Positions 8,599 through 17,013 of a stretch of 38,693 nt of DNA are shown in pieces. The notes beneath the pieces are model-generated. The model was not told the origin of the DNA and did no database searches. It was given only the letters and a program-made list of their open reading frames with translations. The stretch spans positions 1 through 38,693 of the forward strand of contig JAICXU010000001.1 of the NCBI GenBank assembly GCA_025934595.1, given 5' to 3'. Origin of the DNA: Polyangiaceae bacterium (GTDB lineage Bacteria; Myxococcota_A; Polyangia; Polyangiales; Polyangiaceae). Made by a program: the position numbers and the translations under genes. Position 1 is the first letter of the stretch; every line of letters begins with the position of its first letter.

Positions 8599-9401
8599 GG
8601 ACCGAAAGCCAAGCCGACGTGAGGCAAAAACAAAACTTGTGGGCCTGACGCCATCGCGTAGGCCGGGGTCGCGATGGGAGCGACTTGCCCATTTCCGGCG
8701 AGCTGCCTGCCGTCGTCGGCGGCGGAACGCGTGCCCGTTCCCGCGTTCTCGATCCAAATCCCGAGACCGAATGCGAACGCGAGGGTGGGTGTCGTTCGAT
8801 ATTGGAGGCTTGCGTCGAGGCTGAGCGCCGGCGAGAAATAGTGCGTTCCGGTCGGGAAATAAGGGCGATCCTCGAGACCCGAAGTGCTCGTCGCTTCCCG
8901 CTCGAGCGCCATGTAGCGATACGCGAGGCCGATGCCCGCGGCGACGCTCTCGCGCCATCGTTTGCCGTCGATCGTGTACCTGCCGCGCGCTGCGAGCATG
9001 CCGCCGCTTCGCAAGATGATGAACGTCTCTTCGCGCGGCGGATTCGCGAGGAGCGGATTGCCGAAGGGCTGGTGCGTGACACCGTCGTACTGCGCGGAGG
9101 GCAATTGAAAATCTCCGAGCGCGCCGATCATGAGCTCGACGCCGTAACGCCCGCGCATCGTGCCGACGTGGCCCATGAAGCCGCCGCCGATCGGTTGCGC
9201 ACGCGAGCAATCCGCCGCGCCGAGATCCTGACAGCTGGTTTGCAGCTCGTTGCCGGCGCCGAACGGCTCGAGCATGCCGGTGAAATCGAGCTCCCCATAA
9301 ATTCCCTGCGAGGGCCGCGACCATGAGTCATCGTCTGCGCGAGCGTCGAACGAAAGCCAGGGCACGCCCACGAGGACGAGCGCGAAGAGCCGTCGTCGCA
9401 T
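8595..9401 (-). CDS. Putative outer-membrane beta-barrel protein
   Basis: A 268-residue protein with a clear signal peptide (MRRRLFALVLVGVPWLSF, cleavage near DARA/DDD). The rest alternates short aromatic/Gly-rich strands such as GIYGELDFTGML, YGVELMIGALGDF and FAFGLGIWIENAG, as in small outer-membrane barrels. It ends with LPHVGLAFGP rather than a classic aromatic C-terminus. I do not recognise a specific family. It starts 9 nt after the stop of the glycosidase-like lipoprotein gene, so the two are probably cotranscribed. Its TAA stop and the TAA of the convergent VWA-like gene share the palindrome TTAA. Confidence 0.6.
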   Translation of the reverse strand: MRRRLFALVLVGVPWLSFDARADDDSWSRPSQGIYGELDFTGMLEPFGAGNELQTSCQDLGAADCSRAQPIGGGFMGHVGTMRGRYGVELMIGALGDFQLPSAQYDGVTHQPFGNPLLANPPREETFIILRSGGMLAARGRYTIDGKRWRESVAAGIGLAYRYMALEREATSTSGLEDRPYFPTGTHYFSPALSLDASLQYRTTPTLAFAFGLGIWIENAGTGTRSAADDGRQLAGNGQVAPIATPAYAMASGPQVLFLPHVGLAFGP

Positions 9402-9410
9402 ACGAGCGAT

Positions 9411-10937
9411 CTATTTGCCGCGCTCGGCAGCGGCAGTGACAGCGCCGCTCGAAGAATCCGGCCAGCGGGCCTGCTGCTGCTCGGATTTCGGAACCGGCGG
9501 GATCGCTTTCCACGCATCCCAGTACGAGCAGCCCGGATTCCACATCAGCCAACCGACGCCGCCGCCTTTGTCCGCCTCTCTCGTTTCTTGCGCGAGGTAC
9601 TTCGGACCGTACTCGGGCGAGCGCCACATGAACGCTTGTAGCCATGGCCGGATGATCACGTCCTTGTCGCCGGCCTTTTCGAGTCGATGAATCCCCGATC
9701 TCGTTCCGATCGCGATGATCTCGGGATGATTGCCGGGCTCGTCGAATCCCAAAAATCCCTTGTCGTAGTGCGACGGGTACACCATCGGCGAGAGCGCCTC
9801 GCATTCCTTACCGAGCTGTCCGATATCTTGTCCGAGGTTGTGCGTGTCGACGATGGTGCCCGTGGTCGTGACGCCGAAGATGTCGAGCGAGAGCGGCACG
9901 TGGTGCGCGTTGCTGATCTCGTGCGCCTTGTGCACGAACGCAGTCAGCACCTTCTCGCGAGACCCGTCGGCCGGAGGCAAAACGGCGTTTCCGAGGCCTT
10001 TTTGTACGGGAAAACGCACGTAATCGAGCTGAATCTCGTCGGCCCCGAGCGCGATCTCCTCCTCCTCTAGATCGAGGACGTATTGCTGCGCGTCGGGGTT
10101 CGCCGGATCGAGCCAGTCGATCGGATACGCTTTTCCGAACTTGCTCTGGATGGAGAGCTTCGGCGTCTTCACGCTCGTCCACGGATCGTGGAAGCACGAG
10201 ATGCGCATGATGACGTACACGCCATATTTGTGCGCGAAGCGGATCGTGCGCGCGAGATCCGCGATGGGCGGATGTGCGGCAGCGCCGTTGTCGATCGCGA
10301 TCTGCACCTTGGTCGGATACGTGATCGGGCCCATGTAGTCTTTGCCGTCGAGAACGATCGCATTGATGTTGCGCGCCTGCATGCGCTCGAGCGTCTGCTG
10401 CAAGGGATGCACGGCGTAGATGCCCCCCAAATAAATTCCACGGAGCGCTTTGTCGGCGGGCCATGACCACCGCTCTTCATCGGGCGATTTGTAGGCTTCG
10501 GTAATGAGATGCGGGATTTTGATCTTCTTCCCCGGGAAGACGGCGCCCTGCTTCGAGAGCTCCATCATGAGGTCGTCCCACAAGTAGATGTCGGTGAGGT
10601 CGAGGTACTCCTTCGCAATCGCTTGGATGGATTCTTTTGCCTGCACCGTGTGCGTCACGGTGACCTTGCCGTTTTCCTCGACCGCGACTCCGCCTTTCGG
10701 CAGCTTCGCTTTCACCCAGTCGATGAATGCGACCTTCGGCGCGGTCGGTTGCGCGGGCGCGCTCGAATCGGCCGGTGCCGCGAGCGCGGATGCGGTGTCG
10801 GTCGATGCCGACGGGACGGCGGGTCCGACATCGTGGACGACAGGCGACTCCGCATCGCCCGGACGACTGCTCGCCCGATCTCCCGCGCACGAGGACGTGA
10901 ACAAACCGACGAGCACGAGAGCCGACAAGCGCTTCAT
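9411..10937 (-). CDS. DUF4015 putative glycoside hydrolase lipoprotein with LysM-like domain
   Basis: A 508-residue exported protein. The N-terminus has a signal peptide with a possible lipidation Cys17 (LFTSSC), then a Pro/Ala/Ser-rich linker (about 20-70). A LysM-like segment follows (TVTHTVQAKESIQAIAKEY and the following LWDDLMMEL region, about 92-145). From about residue 165 the protein matches the DUF4015 (PF13200) TIM-barrel-like putative glycosidase fold: LRGIYLGG, AIVLDGKDY and the characteristic GADEIQLDYVRFP. LysM plus glycosidase suggests peptidoglycan or another cell-surface glycan as substrate; that is an inference. The ATG at 10935-10937 has good signal-peptide context and is back-to-back with an ATG on the other strand (CATATG). 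Confidence 0.83.
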   Translation of the reverse strand: MKRLSALVLVGLFTSSCAGDRASSRPGDAESPVVHDVGPAVPSASTDTASALAAPADSSAPAQPTAPKVAFIDWVKAKLPKGGVAVEENGKVTVTHTVQAKESIQAIAKEYLDLTDIYLWDDLMMELSKQGAVFPGKKIKIPHLITEAYKSPDEERWSWPADKALRGIYLGGIYAVHPLQQTLERMQARNINAIVLDGKDYMGPITYPTKVQIAIDNGAAAHPPIADLARTIRFAHKYGVYVIMRISCFHDPWTSVKTPKLSIQSKFGKAYPIDWLDPANPDAQQYVLDLEEEEIALGADEIQLDYVRFPVQKGLGNAVLPPADGSREKVLTAFVHKAHEISNAHHVPLSLDIFGVTTTGTIVDTHNLGQDIGQLGKECEALSPMVYPSHYDKGFLGFDEPGNHPEIIAIGTRSGIHRLEKAGDKDVIIRPWLQAFMWRSPEYGPKYLAQETREADKGGGVGWLMWNPGCSYWDAWKAIPPVPKSEQQQARWPDSSSGAVTAAAERGK

Positions 10938-11006
10938 ATGTTTCTCAATCGTAGAATCTCAAACCCGAGATTTTTTCGCCATTATTTGCGCTATAAGGAT
11001 CACGCT
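10938..11006. promoter_or_regulatory. Divergent control region of the DUF4015 gene and accD, with a hairpin
   Basis: This 69-bp AT-rich gap separates the divergent DUF4015 and accD genes. It contains a perfect inverted repeat, AATCTC (10955-10960) / GAGATT (10967-10972) with a 6-nt loop, followed on the plus strand by a run of T. It could be an operator or a weak attenuator-like hairpin ahead of accD. A Shine-Dalgarno-like AAGGA at 10995-10999 sits 7 nt before the TTG at 11007, which favours that TTG as the accD start over the ATG at 10938. No convincing -35/-10 pair was found. Confidence 0.5.
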
Positions 11007-11876
11007 TTGGATTGGCCGAAGAAAAATCCCAGCGAGCTCGACGCCAGCGAGAAGAAGAGCTTCGGTAAAGGTGTTTTCCGCAAGTGCGACGGTTGCTCGG
11101 CCACCCTTCCCGTCGAGGCGCTGCATGCGAGCTTCGAGGTATGTCCCGAGTGCGGACAGCATCACAAATTGTCCGCCCCGCGATGGCGCGATCTCTTGCT
11201 CGACGACGGCCGCTTCGAGGAATGGGACGCGCATCTCGCTCCCGCCGACCCGCTGAATTTTTCGGACGGTAAATCGTACCGCGATCGGATCGCCTCCGCG
11301 CAGAAGTCGTCGCACACGAAGGAAGCGATGGTCATCGGACGCGGCGCGATCGAGGGCCACGCCGTCGCGTACGGTGCGTTCGTGTTTTCGTTCATGGGCG
11401 GATCCATGGGGTCGGTCGTCGGCGAAAAAATCACGCGGCTCTTCGAGCGTGCTTCGAGCGAGCGCATCCCCGTCATTTTGCTGCAAGCCTCGGGCGGCGC
11501 GCGCATGCAGGAAGGCATCTTGAGCCTCATGCAAATGGCGAAGACCGTCTCGGCGCTCGAGCGATTTCGCGCGACGAAGATCCCGTTCTTCAGCGTCCTC
11601 CTTCATCCGACGACCGGCGGCGTCGCGGCGAGCTTCGCGCTCCTCGGTGACGTGAACATCGCGGAGCCGAACGCGCTCATCGGCTTCGCGGGCCCCCGTG
11701 TCATCGAGCAGACGATCCGCCAAAAATTGCCCGAGGGGTTTCAGCGGAGCGAGTTCTTGCTCACGCACGGCATGATCGATCGCATCGTGAGCCGGCTCGA
11801 CATGCGACGTGAGCTTGCGATGATGATGAGCCACCTGTCGCCGAAGCTCGAACGCGTCAGCGGTCCTCAAGCTTGA
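11007..11876 (+). CDS. accD: Acetyl-CoA carboxylase carboxyltransferase subunit beta
   Basis: Makes malonyl-CoA together with AccA, the first step of fatty-acid synthesis. With the TTG start at 11007 the protein is 289 residues. The four-Cys zinc finger is at Cys27, Cys30, Cys46 and Cys49, as in other AccD proteins. Conserved blocks FMGGSMGSVVGE, SGGARMQEG, PTTGGVAASFA and GFAGPRVIEQT are all present. The TTG has an AAGGA 7 nt upstream and gives a normal N-terminus (LDWPKKN). The in-frame ATG at 10938 would add 23 atypical residues and abut the divergent start. The stop overlaps the folC start (TTGA), and accD-folC is a widespread gene pair. Confidence 0.93.
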   Translation: MDWPKKNPSELDASEKKSFGKGVFRKCDGCSATLPVEALHASFEVCPECGQHHKLSAPRWRDLLLDDGRFEEWDAHLAPADPLNFSDGKSYRDRIASAQKSSHTKEAMVIGRGAIEGHAVAYGAFVFSFMGGSMGSVVGEKITRLFERASSERIPVILLQASGGARMQEGILSLMQMAKTVSALERFRATKIPFFSVLLHPTTGGVAASFALLGDVNIAEPNALIGFAGPRVIEQTIRQKLPEGFQRSEFLLTHGMIDRIVSRLDMRRELAMMMSHLSPKLERVSGPQA

Positions 11877-13090
11877 ACGATCTGGCAGCACGGCTCGCCG
11901 ATCTGTATTCACGCGTGCCACGGGGCATGGAGCTCGGGCTGGAGAAGATGCGTGCATCATGCACGCGTTTCGATCATCCCGAAGCCAAATTCAAGGCGAT
12001 CCATGTCGCGGGCACGAACGGCAAAGGCTCGGTATGCGCCACGGTCGAATCGGTGGCGCGCGCGGCGGGGATGAAGACGGGCCTCTATACGTCGCCGCAT
12101 CTCTCGAAATTCTCGGAGCGCATTCGCATCTCGGGTGAGCCGATTTCGGACGACGCGCTCTCTTCCACGCTGGGTCACGTGCTCGGCAGCGCGCCCGAGC
12201 TTTCGTTCTTCGAGGTCGCCACGATGACGGCATTCGTCGCGTTCGCGGAAGCAAACGTGGACCTCGCGGTCGTCGAGGTCGGCATCGGCGGGCGGCTCGA
12301 TGCGACGAACGTGCTCCCTTCCCCGCTCGCCACCGGCATCACGACGATCGCGTTCGATCACATGGACAAGCTCGGAAATTCTCTCGCGGAGATCGCGCGC
12401 GAAAAAGCGGGCATCGTGAAGCCGGGCGTTCCGCTCGTCGTCGGCGGCCGGGTCGAAGGCGAAGCGCTGTCGGCCATCGAATCGGTCGCACGCGAGCGCG
12501 GCGCACCGCTGAAGAGGGCGACGCACACGAATTTCGCGAACGGAACGGCGCTCGCGGGCGCGCATCAAGACGACAACGCCGACACGGCGCTCTGGCTCCT
12601 CTTCGAATCGAAAATTTTGAAGGGCAGGCCGAACCCGCAGCGTGACGTCTTCGAGGGATTCCAGAACGTGAGATGGCCGGGCCGCCTCGAGCGCGTGGAC
12701 ACGCCCGAAGGTCCGTGGCTCTTCGACGCCGCGCACAATCCCGAGGGCGCGCGCGCGCTCGCGACATATCTCGCGCGCGTGAAAGAACCTGTCGCGCTCG
12801 TGTTCGGCACGCTCGCCGACAAGGCGTGGCCCGAGATGCTCGACGTGCTCGCGCCGCTCGCGCAAAATCGCGTGTATCTTGCACCCAAAGGCCGCACCCC
12901 CTCGCCGACGGCTCTGCTCGGGGCACGTCACCCGCGAAAAATCGGCGAAAACGCGCAGGTTGCGATGCCTGCCGCGCGCGCGCTTGCGGGCGAAAAAGGC
13001 ATCGTCGTGGTCGCCGGCTCCATCTTTTTGGTCGGTGAGATTCGCAGCAAGCTCTTGGGCTTGCCGGTCGATCCGCCAGTCGCGCTTTGA
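11873..13090 (+). CDS. folC: Folylpolyglutamate/dihydrofolate synthase
   Basis: Mur-ligase-family enzyme that adds glutamate to folates (and in many bacteria to dihydropteroate). The ATP-binding loop GTNGKGS lies at residues 47-53. YTSPHLSKFSERIRI, the ligase-family VGIGGRLDATNV and the FDAAHNPEGA motif follow in the usual order. At 405 residues it has normal length. Translation starts at a TTG that overlaps the accD stop by 4 nt (TTGA), the only start that keeps the full N-terminus, so it depends on translational coupling. The yajQ ATG lies 25 nt after the stop. Whether it also has dihydrofolate synthase activity cannot be told from sequence alone. Confidence 0.92.
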   Translation: MNDLAARLADLYSRVPRGMELGLEKMRASCTRFDHPEAKFKAIHVAGTNGKGSVCATVESVARAAGMKTGLYTSPHLSKFSERIRISGEPISDDALSSTLGHVLGSAPELSFFEVATMTAFVAFAEANVDLAVVEVGIGGRLDATNVLPSPLATGITTIAFDHMDKLGNSLAEIAREKAGIVKPGVPLVVGGRVEGEALSAIESVARERGAPLKRATHTNFANGTALAGAHQDDNADTALWLLFESKILKGRPNPQRDVFEGFQNVRWPGRLERVDTPEGPWLFDAAHNPEGARALATYLARVKEPVALVFGTLADKAWPEMLDVLAPLAQNRVYLAPKGRTPSPTALLGARHPRKIGENAQVAMPAARALAGEKGIVVVAGSIFLVGEIRSKLLGLPVDPPVAL

Positions 13091-13115
13091 CCGAAAAAAA
13101 TTGTATCCTCCCGCC

Positions 13116-13598
13116 ATGCCGAGCTTCGACATCGTCTCGAAAGTGCAGTGGAACGAGGTCGAGAACGCCTTGAACCAGGCGCAGAAGGAAATCGGACAGC
13201 GCTACGATTTCAAAGACACCGAGACCTCGCTCGAACGCAGCGAAGAAGGCATCACTCTCCGCTCGACGACCGAGGACCGCGTGAAGGCCGCGTTCGGCGT
13301 TTTGCAAGAAAAGCTCATCAAACGAAAAGTGAGCTTGAAGCAAGTCGAGGTGGGCGAGCCGGAGCCGTCCGGAAAAGGGCAGCGCCTCGTCGTGAAGATC
13401 AAAGAAGGCATCGAGGCCGAGCACGCGCGCAAAATCGTCGGGCGCATCAAGGAGTCGAAGCTCAAGGTGCAGGCGTCGATGCAAGAGCAGCAGATTCGTG
13501 TGACCGGAAAGAACAAAGACGATCTGCAGCAAGTGATTCAATTGGCGCGCGGCATCGATCTCCCGCTCGATCTTCAATTCATCAATTTCCGCGATTGA
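13116..13598 (+). CDS. yajQ: YajQ family nucleotide-binding protein
   Basis: A 160-residue protein that matches YajQ along its full length. The N-terminus MPSFDIVSKV, the YDFKDTET segment, the KLIKRKVSLKQ stretch and the C-terminal LPLDLQFINFRD are all family hallmarks. YajQ proteins are small cytoplasmic two-domain nucleotide-binding proteins, and members in other bacteria (e.g. Xanthomonas) bind cyclic di-GMP and act with a transcription factor. The GGDEF protein about 7 kb away gives a possible signal source; this link is inference. The stop overlaps the TTG start of glmM (TTGA). Confidence 0.95.
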   Translation: MPSFDIVSKVQWNEVENALNQAQKEIGQRYDFKDTETSLERSEEGITLRSTTEDRVKAAFGVLQEKLIKRKVSLKQVEVGEPEPSGKGQRLVVKIKEGIEAEHARKIVGRIKESKLKVQASMQEQQIRVTGKNKDDLQQVIQLARGIDLPLDLQFINFRD

Positions 13599-14992
13599 AA
13601 AAGCCCTCGAAGAGAGTCGAAGCGAAGGAAGCACCGCACGAGCGGCACCTGTTCGGCACGGACGGCATTCGCGGCGTCGCGAACGTGCATCCGATCACGC
13701 CGGATCTTTGCTTGCGCCTCGGTCGCGCGGTGGCGTCATTTGCAGGGAAAAACAAGGGGGATCCGCCGCGCATCCTGATCGGCAAGGACACGCGTCTCTC
13801 GGGTTACATGATCGAGCAGGCGCTCGCGGCGGGCATCTGCTCGATGGGCGGTCGCGTGATCTTGTGCGGTCCGATGCCCACTCCTGCCATCGCGCATCTC
13901 ACGACGAGCATGCGCGCCGACGCCGGCATCGTCATCAGCGCGAGCCACAATCCGTACGACGACAACGGCATCAAGATCTTCGGACGCGACGGATTCAAGC
14001 TTCCCGACGCTGCCGAAGCCGAGCTCGAATGGCTGATGTCGCACGAGCAGGAGCTCGCACGGCCCACGGGTCCCGGCATCGGACGCGCGGAGCGACTCGA
14101 GGACGCGCGCGGACGATACGTCGTCTTCGTGCGCAACACCTTCCCGGCCGATCTCTCCCTCACCGGTTTGCGGGTCGTCGTGGACGCGGCACACGGCGCG
14201 GCCTACAAAACGGCGCCGCTCGTCTTCTCGGAGCTCGGCGCCACGGTGTTCGCGATCGGCGTGAAGCCGAACGGCACCAACATCAACAAAGACGCGGGCG
14301 CGCTTCATCCGGACAACGTGCGCGCGGAGGTCGTGAAACGCGGCGCGGACATCGGAGTGGCGCTCGATGGCGACGCGGACCGGCTCATCGTCGTCGACGA
14401 AAAAGGCCAAATCGTCGACGGAGACGCGGTGATGGCGATGTGCGCCACGCGCATGATGAAAGAAGGCGCGCTGAAAAAAAAGACGCTCGTCTCCACCGTG
14501 ATGAGCAACCTCGGGCTCGAGCGCGCGATGGAAGCGCAAGGCGGCAAGCTCCTTCGCACCGCCGTCGGCGACCGCTACGTCGTCGAGGCGATGCGCGCCG
14601 GCGGATACAATCTCGGCGGCGAGCAATCCGGCCATCTCATTTTTCTGGATCACGCGTCCACGGGAGACGGCACCATCGCGGCGTTGCAGGTGCTCGCGCT
14701 CATGATGCGCGCCGAAAAACCGCTCTCGACGCTCGCGCACACGTGCATGACTCGCGTGCCGCAAATTTTGGAGAACGTCGTGCTTCGGGCGAGGAGGCCC
14801 ATCGACGAGATGAAGACGATGAACGCCGAGGCGGAGCGGGTGCGGCGCGCGCTCGGCGACGAAGGTCGCGTCTTCATTCGCTGGAGCGGCACCGAGCCGA
14901 AGCTGCGCATCATGATCGAAGGTCCGGACGAAGAACGCCTAGCCGATTGGGCGCGCGACCTCGCACGCGCAGCCAAACGCGACACGGCATGA
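13595..14992 (+). CDS. glmM: Phosphoglucosamine mutase
   Basis: Converts glucosamine-6-phosphate to glucosamine-1-phosphate for UDP-GlcNAc, peptidoglycan and lipopolysaccharide synthesis. HLFGTDGIRGVAN near the N-terminus is typical of GlmM rather than other phosphohexomutases. The catalytic phosphoserine loop is SASHNP with Ser117, the metal loop is DGDADR, and RWSGTEPKLR near the C-terminus binds phosphate. The TTG at 13595 overlaps the yajQ stop by 4 nt and gives a 465-residue protein with a Lys-rich head (MKKPSKRVEAKEA) of about 15 residues that most GlmM proteins lack. A later start is possible but would lose coupling. The stop overlaps the next ATG (ATGA). Confidence 0.94.
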   Translation: MKKPSKRVEAKEAPHERHLFGTDGIRGVANVHPITPDLCLRLGRAVASFAGKNKGDPPRILIGKDTRLSGYMIEQALAAGICSMGGRVILCGPMPTPAIAHLTTSMRADAGIVISASHNPYDDNGIKIFGRDGFKLPDAAEAELEWLMSHEQELARPTGPGIGRAERLEDARGRYVVFVRNTFPADLSLTGLRVVVDAAHGAAYKTAPLVFSELGATVFAIGVKPNGTNINKDAGALHPDNVRAEVVKRGADIGVALDGDADRLIVVDEKGQIVDGDAVMAMCATRMMKEGALKKKTLVSTVMSNLGLERAMEAQGGKLLRTAVGDRYVVEAMRAGGYNLGGEQSGHLIFLDHASTGDGTIAALQVLALMMRAEKPLSTLAHTCMTRVPQILENVVLRARRPIDEMKTMNAEAERVRRALGDEGRVFIRWSGTEPKLRIMIEGPDEERLADWARDLARAAKRDTA

Positions 14993-15555
14993 AGTGGCTT
15001 ATTTTTGCTTGTATTTTATGTGCAGGGTGCAACCATTCACCCGCGAGCTCGACGCCTGTGACGACCACCGCGTCGATTCCGAGCGCGACGGCGTCCACGC
15101 CGGCAAGCGCAGACCCGGCTCCGAGCGCGACGGCGACCGTGGCTTCGAACGGGGATCCCTGCGCGCACGCATCCGCATGGGCGGTCGATCGAGCGCTCGA
15201 TCAAAAGGGCGGCGACATCCAGATCCTCGCGTGGCGTCAGAAGTCCGACGATCGCCCCCTTTACGTCGACGAAGCGCTCGTGTGGCAACACGGCGAAGCC
15301 GGCTGGACGCTCGCGCAAGTGTATCGCCACCCGAAAGAAGACAACGCGTTCCATCTCTCGATCGTGTGCGATGCGCCGTATCAGCCCGAGAAATCGTACG
15401 ACCATGCGCCCAAGGTGAAAGACGTGAAAGATTTTTTGAAGAACACGACGTGGGCCGATGGGCTCGTCGGGTTCAAGCTCGACGCAGGCAAGGCGTGCAC
15501 GGACAACTGGTCGCGCGTGATCGGCGCCCCACCGCCTGCGAACGTTCTCGAGTAA
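14989..15555 (+). CDS. Putative lipoprotein of unknown function
   Basis: A 188-residue protein with a short signal peptide and a probable lipidation site at Cys14 (AGC). A Ser/Thr/Pro/Ala-rich linker (about 17-55) is followed by a compact domain of about 130 residues with Cys at DPC, IVCD and KACTDNW. No family recognised. It is translationally coupled to glmM through ATGA, an odd pairing of a cytoplasmic enzyme and a lipoprotein that may simply reflect genome compaction. Confidence 0.75.
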   Translation: MKWLIFACILCAGCNHSPASSTPVTTTASIPSATASTPASADPAPSATATVASNGDPCAHASAWAVDRALDQKGGDIQILAWRQKSDDRPLYVDEALVWQHGEAGWTLAQVYRHPKEDNAFHLSIVCDAPYQPEKSYDHAPKVKDVKDFLKNTTWADGLVGFKLDAGKACTDNWSRVIGAPPPANVLE

Positions 15556-15594
15556 GGAAGCTTTCGGCGCGCGGCCCGTAGAACGGGGCGGGCC

Positions 15595-16170
15595 ATGTCG
15601 ATCGCGCGATTTGCCGTATTTTCTGCCGTTCTAGCGATCGCAGGTGTAGCGCTCGTCGCATGCGGCGCAGCCCACGGCGCGGATTTCCAGTCCGCGGACG
15701 CGAGCGCCGAGTCGGGCCACCGATGGCCGGGCTCGACCGACGACTCCGGCACGACGAACGGCGGTGACGGATCGAGCGTCGAAACCGACGGCGGCACGGA
15801 GCTCGACGGCGCGATCGTCGATGGCCCGACCGCGGACGAGTGCCTCGAAGGTTGGGCGGCATATGATGGCGGGTGCCCTGCCCCGACCATCACCGACTCG
15901 TATGTGGGCAACGGGTGCGTGGGTACCACGGGATGGTTCGTGGACGGCGCGAACTTCCAAGTCCGCCAGCACAACACCGGCGTCGCCGATGACGGGCCGC
16001 AATCGTTCGGCGCGAACGGCAATCAGATGATGTGGAACGTCATCACGACGACGCAGCTCTGCGTGACGGTGTCGGCGGGCGCGAAGGACGCGTGGGTGGG
16101 ACACACCATCTACGTCGTGAATCCCGACGGCAAATCCTCGAACTCCGTCATCGTCGGCGACAGGCTCTGA
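15595..16170 (+). CDS. Putative lipoprotein with a C-terminal beta-sandwich-like domain
   Basis: A 191-residue exported protein with a canonical lipobox (LVAC, Cys23). Residues 30-80 form a Gly/Ser/Thr/Asp-rich linker typical of myxobacterial surface lipoproteins. A Cys pair (ECLEGWAAYDGGCP) precedes a domain of about 90 residues that reads like an IPT/TIG immunoglobulin-type fold (PAPTITDSYVG ... GHTIYVVNPDGKSSN). The domain call is by eye only. It begins 39 nt after the previous gene and closes this block of plus-strand genes. Confidence 0.72.
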   Translation: MSIARFAVFSAVLAIAGVALVACGAAHGADFQSADASAESGHRWPGSTDDSGTTNGGDGSSVETDGGTELDGAIVDGPTADECLEGWAAYDGGCPAPTITDSYVGNGCVGTTGWFVDGANFQVRQHNTGVADDGPQSFGANGNQMMWNVITTTQLCVTVSAGAKDAWVGHTIYVVNPDGKSSNSVIVGDRL

Positions 16171-16266
16171 ACCGCCTATTTTTGGCTCGATCCGCTATCC
16201 TCGAGGGATCGTTCGAGTCCCGGTGTGGAAGCGGAATAGGCCTCGGATGCCCAGTTTCATGGGACT
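16171..16266. other. Convergent intergenic region
   Basis: 96 bp between two converging genes. It holds only a weak imperfect dyad around ATCCTCGAGGGAT (about 16198-16210) and a TTCGAGTCCC stretch that superficially recalls a tRNA T-loop. No T-run follows the dyad, so I do not call a terminator. Confidence 0.4.
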
Positions 16267-17013
16267 TCAGAAGCTGAGGCCGCCGTCGACGTCCATCGTC
16301 CGGGCGTTGAAGTAGTCGCACTCGATCGTGAACTTCACCGCGCGCCAGATGTCGTCGGGCTCGCCGATGCGCCCGCTCGGGATCATCGCGACCACCGCAT
16401 CGCGCGCTTTTTGATTCATGCCGCGTGTCATCGGCGTCTCGATCATGCCGGGCGCGATCGCCGTGCAGCGAATTCCGAATTGTGCCCATTCGCGCGCCCA
16501 CGTGAGCGTGTTCGCGGCGAGCGCGGCTTTCGCGGCCACGTAGTTCGATTGCCCGCGATTGCCGTGCCGCGAGATCGACGAGATGTTGACGACGACGCCG
16601 GGCCTCACGTTTTTCTCGGCCATGTAGGCGACGACCTCTTGCGCCATGAACGTGGCACCCGAGAGATTCACGTCCAGCACGACCTTCCAGTCTTGCTTCG
16701 ACAATTTTTTGATCGCGCCGGTCTCGCGATCTTTTTTCACGAGCAGGCCGTCGCGAAGGATGCCCGCGCAATTCACGAGCGCGTTCAATCCACCCATTTT
16801 TTCCGCCGCCCATGCGACGAACGCCTCGCAATGGTGCGGGTCGGACACGTCGAGCTTGCGCTGATGAATGCTCTGCGGCAGCTCCGACAAAAGCGATTCG
16901 TTGATGTCGCCGGCGGCGACTTGCGCGCCTTCGGCGGCGAGCTGACGCGCGAAATGGGCGCCCATGCCCGAAGCCGCGCCGGTGACGATGACTTTCAATT
17001 CGGAAAGCTTCAC
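16267..17013 (-). CDS. Short-chain dehydrogenase, probable acetoacetyl-CoA reductase type
   Basis: Classical SDR of 248 residues. The dinucleotide-binding motif TGAASGMG is at 11-18, NCAG at 81-84, and the catalytic Ser145, Tyr158 and Lys162 (YVAAK) are in place. The C-terminal MDVDGGLSF is typical of FabG/PhaB-like reductases. Its position, overlapping the PhaC-like gene by 4 nt (GTGA), and the adjacent PhaR suggest that it supplies (R)-3-hydroxyacyl-CoA for polyester synthesis, as PhaB does. The family alone does not fix the substrate. Translation starts at GTG (17011-17013), with AGGAGA at 17020-17025 on the same strand as a good ribosome site. Confidence 0.85.
   Translation of the reverse strand: MKLSELKVIVTGAASGMGAHFARQLAAEGAQVAAGDINESLLSELPQSIHQRKLDVSDPHHCEAFVAWAAEKMGGLNALVNCAGILRDGLLVKKDRETGAIKKLSKQDWKVVLDVNLSGATFMAQEVVAYMAEKNVRPGVVVNISSISRHGNRGQSNYVAAKAALAANTLTWAREWAQFGIRCTAIAPGMIETPMTRGMNQKARDAVVAMIPSGRIGEPDDIWRAVKFTIECDYFNARTMDVDGGLSF

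Noticed and set aside
13708..15555. A long alternative frame overlapping glmM
   Set aside because: It is mostly an Arg-rich shadow of glmM; only its last part, from 14989, is real and is annotated as a lipoprotein.
16197..16225. Possible tRNA T-arm (TTCGAGTCCC)
   Set aside because: The flanking bases do not form a five-pair T-stem, and no acceptor, D or anticodon arm is present.
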